This document shows, piece by piece, positions 25,528 to 33,754 of a stretch of 64,000 nucleotides of DNA. Position numbers and translations under genes: made by a program. The stretch covers positions 4,420,001 through 4,484,000 of the forward strand of contig NZ_CP020330.1 of assembly GCF_002043005.1 (NCBI RefSeq). Direction: 5' to 3'. Below the pieces are notes generated by a model. It was not told the DNA's origin. It saw nothing but the letters and a program-made list of their open reading frames with translations, and ran no database searches. Within the stretch, counting starts at the first letter, position 1. The number at the start of each line of letters is the position of its first letter. Source of the DNA: Martelella mediterranea DSM 17316 (GTDB lineage: Bacteria > Pseudomonadota > Alphaproteobacteria > Rhizobiales > Rhizobiaceae).

Positions 25528-26526
25528 ATGGGAATTTCTGTCCAAGGGCTGCTGACCGCCCTCGCCGTCTGCATGGCGAGCGCGGCGCAGGCCGAGCCGG
25601 TCACGCTGAAACTGGCGACCGGCGCACAGGACTCGACCATATGGGCGAAGCAGACGCAGGCCTATGTCCAGAAGGTTGATGAGCTTTCCGGCGGTCAGGT
25701 CAAGATCGAGATATTCTACGCCGGACAGCTTGGCTCGATGGGCGACACGCTGACGAGCGCCCTGAGCGGAAGGATCGACATGTGGTCCGGATCGCTGCCG
25801 ATCCTGTCCGGCATCGTGCCCGAGCTTGATACGATGATGTTCCCGTTCATGTTCGACAGCGACGAACAGACCGTGTGCGCGGTTCCCAGGCTCACCGAAA
25901 CCGCCCAGAAGGCGGCGGGCAGGAAATTTCACCTGCTGACCTTTGCCCCTGTGGAGCATCAGGCCATGGTCGGCTCCGAGCCGCTGGTGTCGCCCGACCT
26001 CCTGAAGGGGAAGAAAGTGCGCAGCGCCCCTTCCAGTTCCTCGATCAATTTCTTCCAGTCGATCGGCGCCACGCCCCTGCCTTTGCCGGCCGAGGACACG
26101 CCGTCGGCGGCAAGTACGCATCTGGTGGACGCGGTGAACTTCGGGCTGACCTATGCGATGGCGTCCGGGCTTACCGAGACCCTGCCCGTCTATACCCGCG
26201 CTGACGTGCTGTTCAGCCTCGGCGCGGTGATCGTGTCGCCGCGGAGCTGGGCCAAGCTCGACGATCAGCAGAAAGCCGCCCTGACCGACGCCCTGTCGCT
26301 GATGGAATTCGGCGCCAAACTGCAGGAAATCCTGGCCTTTGAAAAGGCAATGTCCGACAGGCTTACGCAAGCCGGCGGGACGATCGTCCATCTGACGCCC
26401 GACCAGCAGAAGCTTTGGGAAGATGCCGCGCGCGCCACGTGGCACAAGTCCCTCAGCGAGTTGAAAGGGGATGCCACCGGCTTTTTCGAGACCATTCAGC
26501 AAGCAAAAGCGGATTGCGGTTCATAA
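25528..26526 (+). CDS. TRAP transporter substrate-binding protein (DctP type), third system
   Basis: A 332-residue periplasmic receptor with a short Sec signal (LLTALAVCMASAAQA, cleavage before EPVTLKLA). DctP features include YAGQLGSMGDTLTSALSGRI, the LLKGKKVRSAPSSSSINFFQ block with the conserved Arg and SIGATPLPLPAED. TCCGGGGGGAT precedes the start at 25528. It is followed by separate Q and M permease genes and then a Crp/Fnr regulator. The sequence around the binding Arg is Ser-rich and unlike the first receptor at 7043, so a different ligand is expected; which one is unknown. Confidence 0.88.
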   Translation: MGISVQGLLTALAVCMASAAQAEPVTLKLATGAQDSTIWAKQTQAYVQKVDELSGGQVKIEIFYAGQLGSMGDTLTSALSGRIDMWSGSLPILSGIVPELDTMMFPFMFDSDEQTVCAVPRLTETAQKAAGRKFHLLTFAPVEHQAMVGSEPLVSPDLLKGKKVRSAPSSSSINFFQSIGATPLPLPAEDTPSAASTHLVDAVNFGLTYAMASGLTETLPVYTRADVLFSLGAVIVSPRSWAKLDDQQKAALTDALSLMEFGAKLQEILAFEKAMSDRLTQAGGTIVHLTPDQQKLWEDAARATWHKSLSELKGDATGFFETIQQAKADCGS

Positions 26527-26596
26527 TGCCTGAAACCAGAAACAGGAAGGCGCGCCAAACGCTCGGCACCTTTCGTTTCGTTAAAAGAAAACGCTC

Positions 26597-27100
26597 ATGA
26601 TCCGCATAGTCCAGGGCTTTCTGAATGCCGTATCGACCATCGAGAAAGCCGTCGTCGTGCTGAGCTTTTCGGCCGTGCTGGCCGCCCTGTCCGCGGACGT
26701 CATCGGACGGGAGGTTTTCGCGCATGGTCTGTTCGGTTCCTCAAAGTTTGCCGTCTATGCCCTGATCCTGTGCGCCATGGCGGGTTTCGGTCTGGCAACC
26801 GCCAGCGGCGCGCATCTCAGACCCCGGTTTCTGGATTTCGTCACGCAGGGCCGCGCCGAAGCGCGCGCCCGGCGCGCAGGCCGGGTGGCCTCCGCCGCCA
26901 TCCTTCTGTTTCTGGCATGGGGCGCCGTCGACATGGTGTCCTTTTCCCGCATGATCGGGGAGCGCGACCTGACTCTGGGCTGGCTGGTCTGGCCGGTGCA
27001 GACGATCCTGCCCGTGGCCTTTGTGCTCTCCGCCCTGCGCCATCTGATCTATGCGGCCTTTCCTGAACTGGCCCCTGTCGAACGGGAACAGCCGGAATGA
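26597..27100 (+). CDS. TRAP transporter small permease (DctQ type), third system
   Basis: 167 residues with four predicted membrane helices (about 17-37, 48-68, 96-115, 131-150) and DctQ-like spacing; SSKFAVYALILCAMAGFG corresponds to the conserved second helix. It begins 70 nt after the receptor gene and its stop overlaps the start of the large permease (ATGA at 27097-27100). Sequence similarity is weaker than for the first system, as is normal for Q subunits; the call rests on topology and position. Confidence 0.85.
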   Translation: MIRIVQGFLNAVSTIEKAVVVLSFSAVLAALSADVIGREVFAHGLFGSSKFAVYALILCAMAGFGLATASGAHLRPRFLDFVTQGRAEARARRAGRVASAAILLFLAWGAVDMVSFSRMIGERDLTLGWLVWPVQTILPVAFVLSALRHLIYAAFPELAPVEREQPE

Positions 27101-28362
27101 TGGCCCTGCTTCTTCTCGGGGTCGCGATCCTGCTTCTGATCCTTCGGGTCGAGCTGGTGCTGATCCTGATGTTCGTCGCGGGCGTCGCCCAGCTCATCTG
27201 GGGCGGCGGCGCGCCGGAATATTTCCTGCAGGACCTGTGGGCGACGATGGATCGCGAACTGTTGCTGTCCGTGCCCCTGTTCATCCTGGTGGGCGCGGTG
27301 ATGGGTCGCGGCAGCATCGCCGAACGGCTGGTGGCGGTCATGTCCGCCCTCACCCGTCCCATTCCCGGCGGTCTGGCAGTGGCCACGATCCTGTCATGCG
27401 CGGTGTTTTCGGCGATTTCCGGTTCCTCCATCGTCACCATGCTGGCGGTGGGCTCAGTGCTGTATCCTGCGCTGACTGCAAACGGCTATTCGAAATCCTT
27501 CGCGATCGGGGCGCTTTGCGCGGGCGGAACGCTGGGCATCATCATCCCGCCCTCCCTGCCGATGATTCTTTACGGCGTCGTCACCGACACCAATATCTCG
27601 AACCTGTTCCTGGCCGGGATCGGGCCGGGGCTGCTGCTGACCGGCGTATTTTCGGCCTATGCCATGGCGCGCAACTGGTCCGTGCCGCGCCAGCGGTTCA
27701 GCATGAGCGATCTGGGCGAAGCCATTTTCCGGGGCATACCCGCCTTGCTGATGCCGATCATTCTGCTCGGCGGGATTTACAGCGGCTACTATTCCCCCAC
27801 CGAAGCAGCCGCCGTTGCGCTTCTTTATGCGCTTGTCGTCGAGGTGCTGTTCTTCCGCGAGCTGAAATCCCGAGACTATGTCGAAATATGCGTGAAATCG
27901 GCGAAGCTGGTGGGCGCGCTCTTCCCGCTGATCGCCGTCGCCGTCTCGCTGAACCTGCTGCTTGCCGAGCACCGCATCCCGAACCAGATCATCGCCTTCA
28001 TGACGGAGCACGTGCACAACGAGACCGTGTTCCTGCTGCTGACCAATGTGATGCTGCTGCTGATCGGCTGTTTCATGGATACGGCCTCGGCCATAGCAAT
28101 CACGGCGCCGCTCCTGAAGCCGCTGGCCCATGCCTATGGCGTCGACAGCACGCATCTCGGCGTGATCATCGTATTGAACCTCGAAATCGGCATTCTCACG
28201 CCGCCACTCGGGCTGAACCTGATCGTCGCGATGACGGCGTTCAAGGAAAATTTCGGCTTGGTCTGCCGCGCCGCCATACCTTTCGTGCTTTTGATGATCC
28301 TGTGCCTTCTGCTGGTGACCTTCCAGCCATGGATAGCGATGGCGCTGGTCGGTTCGCGGTAA
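27097..28362 (+). CDS. TRAP transporter large permease (DctM type), third system
   Basis: 421 residues, about 12 membrane helices. DctM motifs are clear: SVPLFILVGAVMGRGSIAER, FSAISGSSIVTMLAVGSVLY, LGIIIPPSLPMILYGVVTDT and IGILTPPLGLNLIVAMTAFK. Translationally coupled to the small permease by a four-base overlap. It ends 111 nt before the Crp/Fnr gene, which lies on the same strand. Confidence 0.92.
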   Translation: MMALLLLGVAILLLILRVELVLILMFVAGVAQLIWGGGAPEYFLQDLWATMDRELLLSVPLFILVGAVMGRGSIAERLVAVMSALTRPIPGGLAVATILSCAVFSAISGSSIVTMLAVGSVLYPALTANGYSKSFAIGALCAGGTLGIIIPPSLPMILYGVVTDTNISNLFLAGIGPGLLLTGVFSAYAMARNWSVPRQRFSMSDLGEAIFRGIPALLMPIILLGGIYSGYYSPTEAAAVALLYALVVEVLFFRELKSRDYVEICVKSAKLVGALFPLIAVAVSLNLLLAEHRIPNQIIAFMTEHVHNETVFLLLTNVMLLLIGCFMDTASAIAITAPLLKPLAHAYGVDSTHLGVIIVLNLEIGILTPPLGLNLIVAMTAFKENFGLVCRAAIPFVLLMILCLLLVTFQPWIAMALVGSR

Positions 28363-28423
28363 GACTTTCCCTCCAGCAGGGCTGTCGCGGCCCGAGGAAT
28401 ATCAATTGCAGCATTGTACGGAT

Positions 28424-28439
28424 TGTATCTATTGTTACA
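28424..28439. promoter_or_regulatory. Crp/Fnr-like dyad upstream of the regulator gene
   Basis: TGTATCTATTGTTACA gives half-sites TGTA and TACA separated by 8 bp, similar in layout to Crp/Fnr operators. It lies 34 nt before the start of the Crp/Fnr-family gene, where it could mediate autoregulation. Not tested and could be chance. Confidence 0.35.
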
Positions 28440-28473
28440 GTCTCCCTCCAGCAAGCATCGAGGGAGTACGATC

Positions 28474-29169
28474 ATGGCAGAGAGTGTTGCCCGGCTTTTC
28501 GAGGAATTCGGCGATTCGCACCAGTTTCTGAACGGCATGACCGCCGAACAGAAACAGCAGCTCATGACGATGTCCTCGGTGAGAACGCTCGCCAACCGTC
28601 AGGTGATCGCCACGCTGGATGCCCCCGCCGACGGGATTTATTTCATCGTGCGCGGTAGCATCAGACTTGAGAACATCGGTGAAAACGGAGACCGGTTTCT
28701 GTCGGGGGATTTGCTGGCCGGCGACGTTTTCGGGTTCCTGTCCGTAATTGATGGCCAGTCGCCGGACCACTTCGCCTCCTCTCACGGCGAGAGCACGACG
28801 ATTTTCGTTCCGGCCGGCCAGTTCCGCAATTTCATCTACTCCGACATCGGACTGACCAGGGCCATGCTGGAGATCGTGTGTCGGCGGCTGCGCATGTCGC
28901 TGATAACCCTCAACCGCTTCGCGCCCGGCAGCCTCACCACCCGGGTCGCGCGCTGTCTGTTGACCTATGTCGACCAGCGCGGTTTCCGATCGGAAAAACC
29001 GGGGCGAACACAGATCGTGATCAACCAGTACGATATCGCGGCAATGCTCTCCGTTTCCCGGCAAAGCGTCCACCGCGTCCTCAAGGATCTCGAAGCGAGC
29101 GGCATACTGGTGATCGGATATAACGCCATCGATATCACCGACATGCAGAAACTGAGAGCGCTTCATTAG
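28474..29169 (+). CDS. Crp/Fnr family transcriptional regulator
   Basis: A 231-residue two-domain activator/repressor: cyclic-nucleotide-binding beta roll (about residues 30-135; PADGIYFIVRGSIRLENIGENG) and a C-terminal HTH_Crp domain with recognition helix in INQYDIAAMLSVSRQSVHRVL (about 183-203). The start at 28474 has GAGGGAG upstream, and the frame further upstream is not conserved. No N-terminal cysteine cluster is seen, so it is not a classical oxygen-sensing Fnr. The cNMP phosphate-binding Arg motif is not obvious, so the effector is unknown. Position just after the TRAP operon suggests it regulates that importer. Confidence 0.9.
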   Translation: MAESVARLFEEFGDSHQFLNGMTAEQKQQLMTMSSVRTLANRQVIATLDAPADGIYFIVRGSIRLENIGENGDRFLSGDLLAGDVFGFLSVIDGQSPDHFASSHGESTTIFVPAGQFRNFIYSDIGLTRAMLEIVCRRLRMSLITLNRFAPGSLTTRVARCLLTYVDQRGFRSEKPGRTQIVINQYDIAAMLSVSRQSVHRVLKDLEASGILVIGYNAIDITDMQKLRALH

Positions 29170-29217
29170 GGTTGCAATCGCACGCCAAACACACCTCGCA
29201 TTGGACGGACCGGCCCT

Positions 29218-30051
29218 TCAGATCGCCGCCCGGAACGCCGCCAATTTTTCGGCAACCCGGCTCTGAAAGGCCGGATCGGCAAGCGGCATTTCCTGCTCCA
29301 GCGCGACAAACGCGTCGATCAGCGCGGTGGCGACGATAACGCCGTCGGCCACGCTTGCCACGCCCGCGGCCATCTCCGGCGTCTTGACGCCGAAGCCGAC
29401 CATGACCGGGAGCCGGACCTGCCGGCGGCAGCGTTCCACCGCTTCGGCAATCGCGTCCTGCGAGGCCGAGGGACCGCCGGTGGGGCCGACGACGGGTATG
29501 CAGTAGAGAAAACCGCCGAGCCCCGGCTGGTCCACGGCGAAGTCCTTGGCCTCCAGCGTCGGCGCGGCCAGCGGGATCATGTAGAGCCCGTGCCGGGCGA
29601 GCGCCTTCAGCAGGTCTCCGGCCTCGCGCAAGGAAAGGTCGGCGGCGATGATGCCGTCGATCCCGGCCGCAGCCGCCTTTTGCGCGAACCGCTCATAGCC
29701 GAGCGCGATGATCGGGTTGGCATAGCCCATCAGCACCAGCGGCGTCGTGTCGTCCTCTTTGCGGAAAGCGGTGCAAAGCTCAAAGGTCTTCGAAAGGTTG
29801 CCGCCGGCCGCCATCGCGCGCCGGTTCGCCTTCTGGATCGTCGCGCCATCCAGGATCGGGTCGGAAAACGGATAGCCGATCTCGATCAGGTCGATGCCCG
29901 CCTCCACGAATGTCTTCAGCCGGGCGAGGCTTTCCTCGAAGGTCGGATCGCCGCCCACCGTGAAGGTCGCGAACGCCGTTCGCTTTTCCTTTCTGAGGCG
30001 GGCGAACATGGCGTCGATGCGGTTTTCGCGTTTGTAGGTCTTGCGCGCCAT
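29218..30051 (-). CDS. TrpA-like aldolase/lyase (tryptophan synthase alpha homologue), copy 1
   Basis: A 277-residue TIM barrel clearly related to tryptophan synthase alpha: LIEIGYPFSDPILDGATIQK (residues 55-74) keeps the catalytic Glu57 and Asp68 (E49 and D60 in Salmonella), and PLVLMGYANPI, ADLSLREAG and GFGVKTPE follow in order. However, the phosphate-binding Gly-Ser near the end (DGVIVGS) is Ala-Thr here (DGVIVATALI, 241-242), and the usual GVTG loop reads VVGPTGGPSAS. The ATG at 30051 is taken because AGGA lies 8 nt upstream; an ATG nine nt earlier overlaps the TrpB-like stop. Last gene of a transporter operon with a defective-looking TrpB partner, so it is probably not for tryptophan synthesis. 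Confidence 0.85.
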   Translation of the reverse strand: MARKTYKRENRIDAMFARLRKEKRTAFATFTVGGDPTFEESLARLKTFVEAGIDLIEIGYPFSDPILDGATIQKANRRAMAAGGNLSKTFELCTAFRKEDDTTPLVLMGYANPIIALGYERFAQKAAAAGIDGIIAADLSLREAGDLLKALARHGLYMIPLAAPTLEAKDFAVDQPGLGGFLYCIPVVGPTGGPSASQDAIAEAVERCRRQVRLPVMVGFGVKTPEMAAGVASVADGVIVATALIDAFVALEQEMPLADPAFQSRVAEKLAAFRAAI

Positions 30052-30052
30052 A

Positions 30053-31240
30053 TCAGTCATCCTGCCAGAGAATATCGATGTCCTTGTCGCCCGAGGAGGG
30101 CGCCATCACCACGACCGCCTCATGCGGCTCCATGGTCCGCGCCACATGCTCGGCGGCGGCGAGCGCATGTCCCGCCTCCAGGCAGAGCAGAACGCCCTCG
30201 GTTTCGGCGAGCCGGCGCACGGCGGCGCGCGCCTCGCTATCCGTCACCGAAACGGTTTCGACGCGGCGGCGGTGGACGAGATCGGCAAGCTGCGGCGCGG
30301 AGCCCGGATAGGCGAGCCCCGGCGCAATCGAGGCGGCCGGCAATATCTGCCCCTCCGCGTCGGAGAGAACCAGCGTCTCCGCCCCATGGAAGATGCCGCG
30401 CTGGCCATGCGAGAGCCTTGCGGCGTGGAGCGCGCCCGGCTCTCCGGTGCCCGCCGCTTCCACTGCGACCAACCGGATCGCGAGGTCATCGACGAAGGAC
30501 GAGAACAGGCCGATGGTCGAGGAGCCGCCGCCGACGGCGGAAAACACCCCCGCCGGAAAAATGCCGCCCTCGATGAGCTGAAGGCGGGTTTCCTTGCCGA
30601 TCACCGACTGGAAGGCCGCGACCATCTCGGGATAAGGATGCGGGCCGATCGGCGCGCCGGCGAGATAGGCATCGGTGTCGGAATGGCCCATCCAGTGGCG
30701 GATCGCGGCGCTGGTGGCGGCACTCAGCGCCCGGTCGGCATCGTCGACGATCTCGAGCTTCGCACCGAAAAGGCGCATCTTCTTCACCGCCGCCGCCTGC
30801 TGCGCGGCATCGCGCGTGCCCATATAGATGGTGCAGCCCATGCCGAAACGCGCGGCGGTGGCCGCCGCCGCGATGCCATTCTGCCCCGAGCCGGTGTCGG
30901 TGACGACGGCGGAAAGCCCCATGCGCTTTGCCAGCAGGCACTGGCCGACCGCCGAATTGGCGTAATTGCCGCCATTGAAGGTCAGGTCGTCGCGCTTGAG
31001 CACGATCCGCGCCCCGCCGGCGCGCGCCGGAAAGGCCGGTATATCGAACAGCGGCGTCGGGCGACCGACGAAGCGGTTGAGCAGGAAAGTGAGTTCCGTG
31101 TGGAAGGTCGGATCCGACCAGGCCTCGCGGAACGCCGCCTCCAGCCTGTCGAGCACCGGAAGCAGAACGGGCGCGACGAACTGGCCCCCGAACGTGCCGT
31201 AGCGGCCCGGGCGCGCTTCCCGCTTTTGCATGCGTGCCAT
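30053..31240 (-). CDS. TrpB-like protein lacking the PLP Schiff-base lysine
   Basis: 395 residues aligning along their whole length with tryptophan synthase beta: YGTFGGQFVAPVLLPVLDRL at the start, GPHPYPEMVAAFQSVIG (199-215), the cofactor-phosphate loop GGGSS (237-241) and GDKDID near the end. The ungapped block LKRDDLTFNGGNYANSAVGQ shows that Lys87 of Salmonella TrpB is Tyr93 here and His86 is Asn92. Catalytic Glu109 is Asp115, and the SGRGDKD loop has become PSSGDKD. It cannot form the normal internal aldimine, so it is either a non-PLP enzyme, a pseudo-enzyme that binds or channels a product, or an enzyme with altered PLP chemistry. The start at 31240 follows the permease stop by one base with GAGG upstream; TrpA-like copy 1 follows one base after the stop. 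Confidence 0.85.
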   Translation of the reverse strand: MARMQKREARPGRYGTFGGQFVAPVLLPVLDRLEAAFREAWSDPTFHTELTFLLNRFVGRPTPLFDIPAFPARAGGARIVLKRDDLTFNGGNYANSAVGQCLLAKRMGLSAVVTDTGSGQNGIAAAATAARFGMGCTIYMGTRDAAQQAAAVKKMRLFGAKLEIVDDADRALSAATSAAIRHWMGHSDTDAYLAGAPIGPHPYPEMVAAFQSVIGKETRLQLIEGGIFPAGVFSAVGGGSSTIGLFSSFVDDLAIRLVAVEAAGTGEPGALHAARLSHGQRGIFHGAETLVLSDAEGQILPAASIAPGLAYPGSAPQLADLVHRRRVETVSVTDSEARAAVRRLAETEGVLLCLEAGHALAAAEHVARTMEPHEAVVVMAPSSGDKDIDILWQDD

Positions 31241-31241
31241 C

Positions 31242-32174
31242 TCAGCCTCTTTCCTTTCCGGCGCGGCGCACGAGCACGGCGGCGAGAATGATGGTTCCGG
31301 TGATGATATCCTGCAGGAAGGTGGAGACACCGAGAATGGTGAGCCCGTTGCCGATGACGGCGATGATCGCCGCCCCCACCAGCGTGCCCGGCACATTGGC
31401 CTCGCCCTCGCGAAACGCGGTCATGCCGAGGAACACGGCCGCATAGGCCGACAGCAGATAGCCGCCGCCGCCCGTCGGCCCCGCCGAGCCGATGCGCGCG
31501 GTGAGCAGAATGCCGACAAGCGCGGAAAACACGGCGGAGACCACGAAGGCGAACATGGTGTTGGAGACAATCCGCACGCCCGCAAGCCTTGCTGCCTCGC
31601 GATTGCCGCCGATCGCGTAAAGCCGCCGTCCGATCTCGAACTTGTCGAGGATCAGCCAGGCGAGGATCGCGATTCCGATCAGCCACCACGTCAATGTCGG
31701 CAGGCCGAGCGTGCGACCGCGGCCGATATCGCGGAAGGCGGCGGGGATGTCGCCGAAAAGCGTCGCGCCCTCGCTCAGCCAGAAGGTGATGCCGCCGACA
31801 ATCGTGCCGACCGCCAGCGTGGCGATGAAGGAAAGCACCTCAAAGCGGGCGACCACGAAGCCGGACACCATGCCGAAGACGGAGGCTGCCGCCAGAACGA
31901 TGATGCAGGCAAGCGGCGCCGGCACGCCGGCCTTGAACAGCACCACCACGAAAATCCCGCCGAAGGACACGATCGAGGCGGTGGACAGATCGAACTCGCC
32001 AACCGCCATGACCACGGTCGCGCCGATCGCGACAATGGCGAGCAGGGTCATCTGCTGGGTGATGTTGATCAGGTTGTTCGCCGAACCGAAGGCGTTTGGA
32101 GACGCGATCGAGAAGGCGATGATGATGACGACAAGCGCGGCAAGCGTGCCGTAACGTCTGACAAGGCCGGTCAT
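31242..32174 (-). CDS. ABC transporter permease, ribose/xylose type (RbsC family)
   Basis: 310 residues, about nine membrane helices. RbsC-type features: VVMAVGEFDLSTASIVSFGG near residue 58, the GRRLYAIGGNREAARLAGVR cytoplasmic loop that contacts the ATPase (about 187-206), and TGGGGYLLSAYAAVFLGMTA. It overlaps the upstream ATPase gene by four bases. Forms the membrane channel of the importer encoded at 31242-34672 and is embedded between TrpB-like and kinase genes, so its cargo should be the substrate of those enzymes. Confidence 0.93.
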   Translation of the reverse strand: MTGLVRRYGTLAALVVIIIAFSIASPNAFGSANNLINITQQMTLLAIVAIGATVVMAVGEFDLSTASIVSFGGIFVVVLFKAGVPAPLACIIVLAAASVFGMVSGFVVARFEVLSFIATLAVGTIVGGITFWLSEGATLFGDIPAAFRDIGRGRTLGLPTLTWWLIGIAILAWLILDKFEIGRRLYAIGGNREAARLAGVRIVSNTMFAFVVSAVFSALVGILLTARIGSAGPTGGGGYLLSAYAAVFLGMTAFREGEANVPGTLVGAAIIAVIGNGLTILGVSTFLQDIITGTIILAAVLVRRAGKERG

Positions 32175-33685
32175 GCAGCGGGGTCTTTCCGTGATTGATG
32201 TTGAAAGGCGGCGTCGATAATGCGCTCGGGCGTGAGCGCCTCGCCAGCAAGTTCCGCGGTCACCTCGCCCCCGGCCATCACGAGAACGCGGGCGGACAGC
32301 GCCAGCAACTCGTCCATGTCCGAGGTCGTCATCAGCACCGCCGCGCCCTCATCGGCGAAACGGCGCGCGACCGCGTGAATTTCCGCCTTGGCGCCGACAT
32401 CGACGCCGCGCGTCGGCTCGTCCAGGATGAGGAGGCGGATCGGACGGCCGAACCATCGGCCGAAGAGAAGCTTCTGCTGATTGCCGCCCGAGAGCGTTAG
32501 TGGCTTGGCGAAGGGCGATCCCATCTTGACCGACAGCGCCTCGCGCACCTCCTGCGTGCGCCGCTTCAGCGCGGCAACGCTGGTCCATGGCAGGCCGGAC
32601 GAGGCGCGCACCGAGGCCAGATTGGCGATGGCAAGGTTCTCGGCAATCGTGCGGCTCACGATCAGCCCTTCATGGCGGCGATCCTCCGGCACATAGGCCC
32701 CGCCGCGCTTGATCCGGTCGTCGATCCGGCCGGGGCGAAGTGGTTTGTCCGCAAGGCTGATAGCGCCTGCGCCATGAGAGGTCGCGCCCCAGATGATCTT
32801 CATCAGCGACGAGCGCCCCGCGCCGACAAGCCCGTAAAGGCCGAGAATTTCGCCGGCCCGGATGTCGAAGGAAACCCGTGAGCCATGGTCGCCGAAAGGC
32901 AGATCGCGGACCTTCAGCACGGTCGGCGCATCCACCATCGTCGGCGCCGGGGTCAACCGCACTTCCTCGCGCCCGGACATCAGGCGCACGAGACCGGCGC
33001 GGTCGATGTCGCCGATGGCCCCTGCCCCGGCGGTCGCGCCGTTTCTGAGCACCGTGAACCGGTCGCAGATTTCCATCACCTCATCAAGGCGATGGGAAAT
33101 GAAGATCACGGCGACGCCGCGTTCGGCAAGCCGCGCCACAGCCCGGTAGAGCCTGCGCGCCTCACCATCGGACAGCGAGGCCGTCGGCTCGTCCATCACG
33201 ACCAGCCGCGCCGGTTCGCCGATCAGCGCCCGGATGATTTCGACAAGCTGTTTCTGGCCGGTCGTCAGCCGCGCCGCGGGCACGTCGAGCGGCAGGTCGG
33301 GCGCGATATCGCGCGCGGTCTCGGCGATCTCGGCGGCCATTTGCCTGCGGTCGATGAACAAGCCGCGTTTGGGGTAACGCCTGCCGACGAACGCATTTTC
33401 CACCGCGGTGAAATGCGGCACCAGGCTCAATTCCTGATGGATGAAGCGAAAGCCGAGGGCCTCGGCATGGCGCACGTTCTCGATCTCGACCGGCTTGCCG
33501 TCGATACGGATCTCGCCCGCATCGGGCACGATCAGGCCGGAAAGCGTCTTGATCAGCGTCGACTTTCCGGCGCCGTTTTCGCCCAGCAACCCGTGCACGG
33601 AGCCGGCCTCGACCGCAAGGTCTGCGCCGGCAAGCGCCCGCGCGCCGCTGAAGCGCTTTTCAAGCCCCTTGATGCTCAGCAACAT
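32171..33685 (-). CDS. ABC transporter ATP-binding protein, ribose/xylose type (RbsA/XylG family)
   Basis: 504 residues with two tandem ATPase domains. N-terminal half: Walker A GENGAGKST, signature LTTGQKQ, Walker B LVVMDEPTASL, all complete. C-terminal half has the degenerate Walker A GLVGAGRSS usual in this family, with LSGGNQQK and LLILDEPTRGVDVGAK. Energises uptake of a sugar-like solute with the permease at 31242 and the receptor at 33755. The start at 33685 is preceded by a purine-rich stretch, and a 69-nt GC-rich gap separates it from the receptor gene. Confidence 0.93.
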   Translation of the reverse strand: MLLSIKGLEKRFSGARALAGADLAVEAGSVHGLLGENGAGKSTLIKTLSGLIVPDAGEIRIDGKPVEIENVRHAEALGFRFIHQELSLVPHFTAVENAFVGRRYPKRGLFIDRRQMAAEIAETARDIAPDLPLDVPAARLTTGQKQLVEIIRALIGEPARLVVMDEPTASLSDGEARRLYRAVARLAERGVAVIFISHRLDEVMEICDRFTVLRNGATAGAGAIGDIDRAGLVRLMSGREEVRLTPAPTMVDAPTVLKVRDLPFGDHGSRVSFDIRAGEILGLYGLVGAGRSSLMKIIWGATSHGAGAISLADKPLRPGRIDDRIKRGGAYVPEDRRHEGLIVSRTIAENLAIANLASVRASSGLPWTSVAALKRRTQEVREALSVKMGSPFAKPLTLSGGNQQKLLFGRWFGRPIRLLILDEPTRGVDVGAKAEIHAVARRFADEGAAVLMTTSDMDELLALSARVLVMAGGEVTAELAGEALTPERIIDAAFQHQSRKDPAA

Positions 33686-33754
33686 GATAATCGTCCTGCG
33701 AAAGGTTAAAGGCGGAGCCGCCGGCCCCGGCGGCCCCGGTTTCGAAACGGCCCG

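Noticed and set aside
30955..30990. Sequencing error or frameshift as cause of the missing TrpB lysine
   Set aside because: The block aligns without gaps with TrpB on both sides; a Lys codon would need more than one base change from TAC, and the neighbouring His is also replaced.
29218..31240. Housekeeping tryptophan synthase trpBA
   Set aside because: The TrpB-like protein lacks the catalytic lysine, TrpA-like copy 1 lacks the phosphate-site Gly-Ser, and the genes sit in a transporter operon without trpF, so they should not be named trpA and trpB.
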